A DNA stretch of 64,000 nt from Chelydra serpentina. Its lineage: Eukaryota > Chordata > Testudines > Chelydridae. Location of the stretch: assembly GCA_037349315.1 (NCBI GenBank), contig JBAIAC010000222.1:248001-312000 (forward strand), given 5' to 3'. Position numbers and translations under genes: made by a program. Of this stretch, positions 55,972 through 64,000 are shown piece by piece. The notes under the pieces were generated by a model, which did no database searches, was not told the DNA's origin, and saw nothing but the letters and a program-made list of their open reading frames with translations. Position 1 is the first letter of the stretch, and each line of letters opens with the position of its first letter.

Positions 55972-57072
55972 ATGAGAGTCGGAGGGATGTCAGTGATCTT
56001 ACCGATCTTGAAGGACAGGCCCTGCCTCAGCGAGCTCCTTTTCCATTCACAGACCACAGTGGTTTTAAAAATGGGGTTGGATTAAACTTTATATAAACAT
56101 GTAGACACCACAGCTTGCACACCCACCGACATAGCTTCTCCCACTGACATAGCTCCCGCCTCTCGGGGAGGTGGATGAACTACACTGAGGGGAGAGCTCT
56201 CTCCCATCCGCTTAGAGCAGCTTCATTAGTTATGAATGAGTTGGAAATATCCTACTGAATGGACAGTAACGGATTTATCGAATATGGCTGTGTCTGCATT
56301 CAATAGGGGCAACTGGCCAGTGAACAAGACTGTTTTGAATAACATGTACCTCAGTTCGGATGCAGCGTCACTGACCCCGGATTGTGACTGGCCCTAACAG
56401 GGAATTTGTTTTAACAATTTCACACGTTTCCAATTCACTCCTGCTTGGTTATACTCTAAGGGGAATGCCAATGAGCTCTTTATTACAAATAAGTTTAGGC
56501 AACTTTCTCTCTGTTTTTAATGTTTTCTAATGAGTTGTTATGGTAATTGCTGTATAACTCTGCTAAGCAGGACAACAAATTTATTTAGGACATTTTGCCT
56601 TCATATTGTTTCCTGAAATTAGTTTATTCACTTTTATTTGTGTTTGGTTAAAAAGTTTAGCAATGCCATGCACATGTGAAATGGTGTATTGTTTCTGCAA
56701 TAGCCAACCCCTTAATACCATGCATTATAGTTTCAGAGACAGTTTCAACTGCCCAGTGGTCGAAATAGTGAATGTTTTGTTTTATATCTATGCTCCAAAT
56801 AGATACTCCAGATTCAGATAATCTTGAAATGAAACCCATCATTCCTTTTCAATGTTGGAGTCTCCTAGTTTGAGAGATACCAGACTCTGGAATAGTCTTT
56901 TCCCCAGTCATTAGGTTCCATGCGTGTTCCTGATATGAAAGGTACAGTTGCCGTTACAGAGTGATGAAATTTTACCCATTTGCCAGTAATAAACATTTAA
57001 AATCACAGGCACCGGAACTCATGTTGCTTCATAATTTACGGTTTAAATAACTGGTAGATCTGGCCCAGGTAG
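55972..57072. other. AT-rich unassigned stretch
   Basis: No tRNA, exon or named repeat recognised. Confidence 0.45.
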
Positions 57073-57566
57073 CATAGGCGCTGACTTCAATCTGCGCCGG
57101 TGGGTGCTAGCACCCCTGGCCCCTCCCAAACTCCACCCCTGGCCCCGCCCCCATTCCACCCCTTCCCCAAATCCCCACCCCCTCCCCCAGGAACGCTGCA
57201 TTCCCCCACCCTCCCAGGCTTGCAAGCCTGGGAGGTAGGGGGGAGAAGCAGCCGAGGACTCACCGGCAGCTCCCCGCCAGCCCCCCGCCCCCCCGTGCCA
57301 ATCTAACCTCCGTCTCCTGAGGTGCCACCGCAGCCAAGCGGCTTTTCCTGAGCTCACAGGCTTGCCACGCTCCAGCTGTTTTTGCGGAGCAGGCGCTGGG
57401 AGCTAGGGGGGAAAGCGGCCACGCAGCGCACTCAGGGGAGCAGGCGGAGCGGAGGCGGAGGTGAGCTGGGCAGGGCGGTGGGGAGCTGCCGGTGGGTGCA
57501 GAGCACACACCAATTTTTCCCCGTGGGTGCTCCAGCCCCGGAGTACCCACGGAGTCGACGCCTATG
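57073..57566. mobile_element. MITE with CATAGGCG termini
   Basis: Begins 'cataggcgctgactt' and ends 'ggagtcgacgcctatg', imperfect terminal inverted repeats of about 16 bp. 494 bp, GC-rich inside, no transposase. Confidence 0.8.
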
Positions 57567-57720
57567 CTGCCCCTGCGATTGCAATCACTGATGTCCTGGG
57601 GACACACTTACACAATGGCACGGCAGTGAGTGTGTTGTGGAAGCTGATCTGAGGAAACAATTGGAAACGATCACTCAGTGAGAACAGAACTAGAGTGTAG
57701 TGAGAACCTGCACAAAGCCA

Positions 57721-57802
57721 GTAGTTGTGGCCGAGTGGTGAAGGCGATGGACTAAAAATTCATTGGGGTTTCCCTGCACAGGTTCGAATCCTGTCAACTA
57801 CA
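57721..57802 (+). tRNA. Ser-type tRNA with AAA (Phe) anticodon
   Basis: 82 nt, nearly identical to Ser-AGA at 37564: same acceptor, variable arm and box B. The loop is CTAAAAA, giving anticodon AAA (Phe codons) by one G-to-A change. The stem still pairs (ATGGA/TTCAT with one G-U). Discriminator is A instead of G. No close TTTT, as in its paralogue. Confidence 0.85.
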
Positions 57803-58354
57803 GAGGAACTTGTGGTTCTTTCGTTTCAGTCCCTGAGCATCCTTGGTGTCAAGGGGAGCTCGGTCTTGTCTCACTCTCAGGCTGTGTCCACACTACAGAG
57901 TTATGCTGCTTTAGTTGAAGTGTTTCAATTAAACACTCTGCTCCTTGTGTCACCAGAGCGCATCCACTCTAGCAACTCTTGCGTCGTCCCAAAGAGCAGT
58001 GCATTGTGGGTAGCTATTGCACTGTGCAACTGGCCGCAGGGGGCTTTGGGAGGGGTTTGCAATGGCTCATGGGCTGGTGCAGCATCACATGATGCAGGTT
58101 TCTCTGTCCCATTGTTCCATGGGCAGCCTACTAGATTGCCAGCTGCTTCCCCACTGCAGTGTGTGTGGCAGGGCAGAGAGTGTGTGACAGTGTGTGTGTT
58201 GGGGAAGAGTGAGTGTGTCGCACGCTGTCTCTAAGCTCAGACAGCTGCTGGAAGCAACCAGTCCTGAGGTGGGGGAGGGGGACACCCCAGTAATGAGACA
58301 GGGGGAGGGGCACAGCCCCGAATTTAGCCCTCACTGGCTCAGCTCAGCACACCA

Positions 58355-58394
<40 letters not shown>

Positions 58395-58490
58395 TGCTGC
58401 TGCCTGCCTGGATCTGTGTCGGGGGGGCTTAGAGGGCCGTGGCCCCAGCACTTTTTACCAGCCATAAGGACGAAGGATGGATGGGGGGGA
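57803..58490 (+). repeat. tRNA-Ser unit, copy 3, with hAT-like segment
   Basis: Continues with 'gaggaacttgtggttctt', then 'caggctgtgtccacactac' and the segment shared with 10.07-10.74 kb (inverted). A CT/CA microsatellite is at 58361-58394. Confidence 0.75.
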
Positions 58491-60063
58491 AAGGCAGAGT
58501 CTTTGGGGGAGGGGGGTGTAACAGCTGCTGACTCTGAAGGTCCTGGGCTAAATCCACTTGCAGGTGGAAGCGTTTCGATGTATTTGATGGCTAATGAGAC
58601 CAGCTACCGGGGGAGCAGCCCTGGGCCCGGTGCTACTCAGGCTGCTGTGGGGAATGGGGAGCCCCAGGGGGCAGCTGCTGCTCCGGCCACCCCAGGAGTG
58701 CTGCTGGGGGCCCCTGGTCAAGGGGTCCCCAGGGCCAGCCCCATTGGTCACTGCTCGGGTGGTCCCCAGAGCCAGCTGCTTGGGTGGTCCTGGAGTCAGC
58801 CACAGCGGCTGCTGCAGAAGTCACGGAGGTCGCAGCAAGTCACAGAATCCGTCACGTCCACGACCCCCGTGACAGACACGGGTCCCTTACAATGAGACAA
58901 ACCCCTCCCTGCTGTGACTGCCCTTCCTGGAAGGAAAGAGATGAAGAGAAAGTGGAAAGAAGGAAAAAGAGAGACTCCCTGTCCCCTCTCTCCCCTGCTG
59001 CCTCCCCCCTTGTGTTCTGTAACCCCATCCCACTGGGTCCCCTGGGCTGCTGCCATGGGGGTGACACTAGACTTCTGGGGATGGGGGGGGGGAAGGGGGC
59101 TCGTCACTTCTCAACATTTCCCACAAATTTGTCTTTGTGCTGAAATTTCTCCTGTGGGGCCTCTCAGTCAGAGCTGTACCCCACCCCCGATAGTGGTGGT
59201 GGGGGGCGTAATTTGGGGGGTAGGCAGAGGAGTTTCCCATAAAGGGTCAATTTGTTCTGGTGACTGGTTCTGACCTGGGTCACACGTCCTGACACAGGAT
59301 CATGTGCAGAACATGGAAGCTCTGGCTTGTCCTAAATGCTGTAGAGTGAGAGTCCCTGGGACAGGGCAGGGGGAGAGGGAGCAAGAGGAGAAAGACAGAG
59401 CCACTGGAGAAGAGAAATGGGGGGAGAAGGAAGAGAAAGATAACACGGTGAGACAATAAACGATTGAAGCAGAACAGGTGTCCCAACTCGATGTTGCTCA
59501 CCACAGGTGTTCAGCAAGACGGGCAGTAGTATGTTTCCCACAGTGTCAAGTCTGAACTTTGATTCTAGCAACGTGAGTTCAAATATCAAAGGGATTTTGA
59601 CATTCCTGATCTCTTCTCCCCTCCCCCTCTTTAGTATTCATTTGTATTTTGACGTGTTTGGCTTAAGCATGATCTTCTCTTTCCGTACCTCTAGTGCAAT
59701 TTTGGGTTTATTTTTATTTTGCCTCCCTTTAGTTCATGTCATTGTAATTGTAACAGCAAAGGAATCTGCAGGAGCAAAAACTGACCCAAAACTTTATTTC
59801 TCCATCACGCAGGAGCATCATGCAAACATCGCACACAGCTGGAATCATAACAGTGAAGGGAAGGGGACGGGAGATGCAGGTTTCCAAACGTTCTGTCTTT
59901 CTCCGATGACACATCCCAGCCTCTTGTATGTCTACATCCTGTGTGACCTGATGGGCTTTGAGACATTTATTGTCTCATTCTATTGATAATGTAATTATAA
60001 AACAATGTGAATGAAATTAAACCACTTCCAGACAAGGAACCAACAAAAGATAAACACTATCAC
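58491..60063. other. no gene recognised
   Basis: Frames of up to 233 codons extend in from the Ser unit. They have no domain and overlap frames on the other strand. 59.5-60.0 kb is AT-richer. Confidence 0.45.
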
Positions 60064-60135
60064 TGCATTGGCTGGGAATCGAACCCAAGTCAGCTGCTTG
60101 GAAGGCAGCTATGCTCACCACTATACCACCAATGC
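60064..60135 (-). tRNA. tRNA-Gly (TCC)
   Basis: 72 nt on minus with all conserved positions kept: 'gcattggtggtatagtgg', loop CTTCCAA (TCC, U33 present) in a GCTGC/GCAGC stem, 'gggttcgattccc', discriminator A. TTTT downstream (complement of 60045-60048). Intact by eye. Confidence 0.93.
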
Positions 60136-60280
60136 ACCTGGTGGGAGGACCTTTCCTGCATGTTATAGGTGCTAGCAAAGGCGGTGACACCTGACCATGG
60201 AGCTCATAAGCAGGGTGGATGGGCTGGAGGCCGCCTGACAGCTGGGAGCAGAGTTAGGATCCCAGAGTGACTGAAAGGGG

Positions 60281-60517
60281 TAGGTTGACCATACGTACCG
60301 TTTTAAATGGGACACTACCGTTTTTTTCATATTTCCCGACCGTCCCGTCGTTTTAATATAAATGTCAATTTTGTCCCGTTTTTAATAAACTATATATAGT
60401 TTGTTTGTTTTTTGTAAAAAACTGAACGCTGGCTTGTTGTGGCTGCCCCTTGTCTCCCCGTCCCGTTTTTGCCATCACAATGTCCCGTTTTTTTCTCAAG
60501 GAAATATGGTCAGCCTA
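60281..60517. mobile_element. AT-rich MITE with perfect 8-bp target duplication
   Basis: Terminal repeats 'taggttgaccata' and 'tatggtcagccta', flanked by GAAAGGGG at 60273-60280 and 60518-60525. Internal 'gtcccgttttt' repeats. Related in style to the AGGGTGACCAGA family. Confidence 0.9.
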
Positions 60518-61079
60518 GAAAGGGGGCAAAGGTGAAAACAGATCTCATTGGGAGCTGGCCCCACACCCAACCCGCCCCTAGGAGAGGGGAACTGAAGCTC
60601 AACTTCAATCACAGAAAAACTTCCCTGAGAAGGAAGGGAACAGCTTGTTTTAAAGACAAGGTTTGTGTTTGTTCCTGCTACACACAGAGGGGCTGGATAG
60701 TGCTGAGTCCAGACTCCAGACTCCAGGAGGAGAAGGAACAAACTCAGGCTGCCAGTGACCTGCAGGAGGGAGATGATTTTTTGACAGTCGCCTTGTCCTA
60801 AAGGCCTTTGTCTGCCCCCTTCTAGTGACGCTTTGGTACAGGAATGCAGCCCCCACTCCTGGGTCGCTCCTGTGGAAATAATGTTACTGTGCAAAACACC
60901 AAAGCTTGTGGCTACAGGATGGGACCAGGACACAAGGAATCAAAAACACAAGATGCTTCTTCCATGTGCATTGACTTTGAACCTTGTTTGCAGTGGTGTG
61001 GTATCCGTGTTGGTCCCAGGACATGAGAGACAAGGGGGAGGGAGTCACATAATATCTTTTAAGGGACCAAGGTGGGAGT
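60518..61079. other. unassigned
   Basis: Short frames only; no gene recognised. Confidence 0.4.
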
Positions 61080-61660
61080 GTTATTTACTCCTTCTCATAA
61101 CACAAGAACTAGGAGCGGTCACTAAATTAAATGAAATGAATAGGCTGCAGGTTTAAAATGAACAAAAAGAAATATTTCTTCACACAACATAAGAACAGGG
61201 CCATATCAAAGATCCATGAAGCCCAGTATCCTGTCCTCCGACAGTGGCCAAAGGCAGGTACCCCAAAGGGAATGAACAGACCGGTTATCATGAAGTGATC
61301 CATGCCCTCTCACCCAATCCCAGCTTCTGGCAAACGGAGGCTAGGGACACCATTGCTGCCCAGTTAACCTGGAAAACTCTTTGCCAGAGGGTGTTGCGAA
61401 GGCCAAGACTAGAACAGGGTTCAAAAAAGAACTAGAGAAGTGCATGGAGGACAGGTCCATCAATGGCTATTAGCCAGGAATTGTGCCCATAGCCATTGTT
61501 TGCCAGAAGCTGGGAATGGACAACAGTGGAGGGATCACTTGATGATCACCTGTTCTGTTCATTCCCTCTGGGGTGCCGGACATTGGCCACTTTCGGAAGG
61601 CAGGGTAGTGGGCTAGATGAACTGGTCTCAGTCTGGCTGTTCTTATGTTCTAACTGCTGT
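61080..61660 (+). mobile_element. CR1 3' part (plus) with a nested inverted CR1 tail
   Basis: The plus-strand CR1 C-terminal ORF2 and 3' UTR ('aatatttcttcacacaac' ... 'aactctttgccagagg' ... 'gctattagccagg') are interrupted at about 61189-61363 by a minus-strand CR1 3' tail ('tcctccgacagtggcc', 'cttctggcaaacggagg'). The outer element resumes directly. Confidence 0.88.
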
Positions 61661-61946
61661 TTATGGAAGAAACAACCTTTCGGGCTACACAGAACTGAAG
61701 AAGTGTTCTGGGTTAGCTCCAAAGCGTGTCTCTTTCACCAACAGAGGTTGGTCCTCTACAAGCTCTTACCCTCACCCGCCTTGTCTCTTTTGGACTCTGA
61801 AAAGTGTTTTCTCTCAACTCCCTTTGGAGAGAAGTGAAGTTTTCCCTTTGGGAAACTATCAGGCTGAAGCAATTGTATTGATTGTGACACTAGACTCGAA
61901 TGATAAATGAGTCTAAATCTGAGCTTCCGGTTTTCAAATTGGTTTT
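61661..61946. other. unassigned
   Basis: Between CR1 and the duplication boundary; nothing recognised. Confidence 0.4.
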
Positions 61947-61973
61947 TCGCCCTTGTGACTCCAGCTTGAAGGA
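61947..61973 (+). pseudogene. tRNA-Tyr relic, 3' piece only
   Basis: 'cccttgtgactccagcttg' and 'aagga' are the T arm and 3' acceptor of the Tyr relics. The 5' part is absent because the duplication starts here. Confidence 0.6.
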
Positions 61974-62176
61974 GAGCTTCTTTCCTTCCCCTTGCTGAGA
62001 AAGAGCAAGGGAAGAACAAAAGCCCACATCCATAGGGGGGCAGAGGCTTCAGGAGCCCACAGCGTTTGCCCATCTGGGGCATTGTGGCTGAGATCTCTGC
62101 TGGCCAGCGCCAGCGCTCGCAAGGCGCTAGTGTGGATGCTGGAGGCTGGGTGCTGGATGCTGGCGGCAGAGACCCA

Positions 62177-62240
62177 GCAGAGTGGCGCAGCGGCAGCGTG
62201 CTGGGCCCATAACCCAGAGGTCGATGGATCAAAACCTCCA
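62177..62240 (+). pseudogene. initiator tRNA-Met, 3'-deleted copy
   Basis: Better preserved than 23628 in the D stem ('agcagagtggcgcagcgg') and with loop CCCATAA, but after 'ggatcaaaacc' the 3' T stem and acceptor are gone. About 43 bp present in copy 1, including the terminator, are deleted here. Confidence 0.88.
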
Positions 62241-64000
62241 AGCGAGGGGGCGACCAGCAGAGCGCCAGGAGCCGAGGCCGTGAGGCAGGAGGTGGCTGAG
62301 GTGGGGGACTGCCAGGGAGCTCCCCGGCCCCTCTGGCTGCCTGGGCTGAAGGCGAGAGCCAGGCCTGTGCGTGAGGTCTGAGTGCCGGTGGCTCCCCCAC
62401 TCCTCGGGAGGGTCTGTCCCAAGGCAGCGGCCCAGCCCCCCTCCAAGGGGGGTGCGTCCCACCAGCATTTCTTGCCCCGTTTGGGGAGGTTCAGCCTCCC
62501 CGAGCCCCTTGTAGCCGCCGCCCACGCGCAGTGTCACTGGTAGATACGGGCAGAGGAGACTCGGGGGCCTGGGCTGGGAAATCCCTGGGTGAAACTGGCT
62601 GCCTGAGCCCAGCCCCTCTGCACTCAGGGGAGTGGTGAGAGGGGGAGGGGCTCAGGGAGTAAATCCTCAGAAACCTCCCCCCTGAGTTTGTAATGTCAGA
62701 GCCCAGCGAACAAGTCCCTGCGTGCGTGAAGGGAGGGGCTGTGAGGGGGAGGGTCCATGGGGGTGTCGGTGTGAGGGGGAGAGGCTGTGAGAAGCTGGTC
62801 ACCTCCAGGGAGGAGGAGCCCCGTGACATGGGAGTTGAACCGCCCCCTCCGCCCAGGTGCTTTGGGGGGGCCTAGAGCCCAGCATGGAGCTGCTGTCCAT
62901 GCAGGGACCCTGGGAGTCACAGAGGGGTGATGTGAGATTACTGCCCCATCTCTCCTGGGCTCGGGGGCTGGAGCCCCTGGAACAGCCCTGTGGGGAATTC
63001 ACTGTCTGGAAATGCATGTCTAGGAATGGGGATTCCCAGCTGCGTTACAGCGGCGTGACGGAGAGGAAAGAGTTAATGCTTTAGGACAGTCTGGGGGCGC
63101 TGGATGGGGAGGAGGGGGCCCGGCTCTCAGGCTGCAGAACAGCCAACCCCAAACGTTCAAAACCCTGAGCCAGGCTCACCGAAAATCACGAGATGGGCTT
63201 TGAAATCATGAGATTGTGTAAAAATAATAGATTTGGGATCTTTTTATTTGCCTTCTGCTTGATGAGCCTTTAGGGCGCAGCGGGGAGACATTGTGAATCT
63301 ATTTCCAAGGTCACAAGGGCTAGAAACGTCCTGTGTCTTTAAGAGCGAAGGCTGAAATCATCACGTCTCCCCCTGACTCCAGGAGCTGGGGCTTCAAGGA
63401 AAACAACAATTCTCATCAGACTCAAGGCAAAATCAGGAGCGTTGGCAGCACCGAGTGGGACGGAGTCTTTATTCCCCGGGATCCCCTGGAGCCGGGTTCC
63501 CAGCCTTGTTCTTTCTGTGGCCCCCGCCCAACATGGTATAAAAACTCCACAGCCCACCCGTGCCACAACGACTGTCTAACACCGGCCCTGCTTGCTGGTT
63601 TATTTTGGCAAATCCCCCCCTGAAACCTGCTCACTGCCCCCCCCCCCCCGGGGGGGGGGGGGGGGGGGGGCTCCGGACCCCTGGCTGAGAACCACGGCCT
63701 GGGAGCTCTGTTTAGAAGGGGGGAGCAAAGCTGCTGCCTTTCCCCATGGCTGAACTCAGGCCCTTAGCGTGGGATATTCCTGCCCTGCCAGCGACCCCAG
63801 GAAAGCTCACTGAGCCGCTGCCTGGCCTCAGGGACAGTCTCAGCCGGCAGGGCCCCAGGGGGCAATGAAGCAGCTGGGTCAGGCTGGGAACCCTCATTCC
63901 CAGAGAAGTGCCCTGGCTCCCTGCTCAGCAGCTGAGAAGTCAGTTCCCTCAGGAGAGACCCAGGAGCGGGGGCTGCCTGCGTCTACCCAGCACCCACTAG

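Larger units (their letters stand above)
61947..64000. repeat. segmental duplication, copy 2 (partner 23401-26860)
   Basis: Begins inside the 3' half of the tRNA-Tyr relic and runs to the window end. Carries the truncated iMet, 1-2 VNTR units and the C13G21 tract (63637-63670), and lacks the tRNA-Ile block. Confidence 0.9.

Noticed and set aside
59504..59590. tRNA-like 'gtgagttcaaatatc'
   Set aside because: A box-B-like match alone, with no pairing partner or box A at a suitable distance.

Overview
The window looks like nuclear DNA of a turtle, probably a hidden-necked one (Cryptodira). Evidence: CR1 LINE 3' ends on both strands, a tRNA-derived SINE with a CR1 tail of the tortoise pol III/SINE kind (about 4.42-4.60 kb), a Penelope-like retroelement, hAT-type MITEs, solo LTRs, and KRAB-type exons whose first coding exon carries the leader MGQGREMAAEE, a form I recall from predicted turtle KRAB zinc-finger proteins. 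There are no prokaryotic operons and no long intact protein-coding gene. Almost all long open frames are artefacts of GC-rich tandem repeats.

The main content is a large mixed-isotype tRNA cluster. I can place about 41 tRNA genes or relics on both strands: Phe, Ile, Lys, Gln, Leu, Tyr, Ser, Val, initiator Met, Gly, Cys, Arg, Glu, Ala, Thr and His, plus two weak candidates. They sit in paralogous units of 0.5-3 kb repeated in direct or inverted orientation: Lys-Gln (4.7-5.8, 38.6-39.8, 50.5-51.3 kb), Val-Tyr-iMet (23.0-23.9, 40.1-40.8 kb), Arg/Cys (28.6-30.4, 53.7-56.0 kb), Ser (10.1-11.1 inverted, 37.2-37.9, 57.6-58.5 kb), and a block of at least 2 kb (23.4-26.9 and 61.9-64.0 kb). Several copies look functional by base pairing, A/B boxes and a nearby T-run. 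Others are visibly dead.

Five tRNAs carry an anticodon that does not match their body: Ala body with UAC (45.76 kb), Ser body with AAA (57.72 kb), Ser body with UGG (10.82 kb, minus), Lys body with GUU (22.72 kb) and Phe body with GAU (8.77 kb, minus). The Ala and Ser cases matter most, because AlaRS and SerRS do not read the anticodon. If expressed, these tRNAs could place Ala or Ser at Val, Phe or Pro codons.

A second theme is the remains of KRAB zinc-finger genes. On the minus strand three phase-compatible exons are recognisable: leader exon 16113-16194, KRAB-A exon 13274-13400 (127 bp), and the start of a KRAB-b-like exon from 11170. The reading frame hits TGA at 11127-11129, where an inverted tRNA-Ser unit begins. 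A head-to-head plus-strand copy of the leader exon is at 21480-21561, and a third 5' segment without its leader exon is at 34.26-35.8 kb (minus). A CpG-rich segment with NRF1-like and many Sp1-type sites (19.6-20.3 kb) lies between the two divergent leader exons. No zinc-finger array is present.

Tandem repeats fill much of the rest: a 57-bp E-box minisatellite (6.1-8.45 kb, with short relatives at 21.7 and 34.1 kb), a C-rich minisatellite (17.9-19.55 kb), a 42-bp GC-box repeat (19.8-20.3 and 35.3-35.8 kb), a 45-bp G-rich VNTR (24.2-25.3 kb), a 68-bp VNTR (28.9 and 53.7 kb), a satellite of about 170 bp (44-45 kb) and an 84-bp repeat (46.3-46.8 kb). Identity statements were made by eye; no alignment or database search was run.
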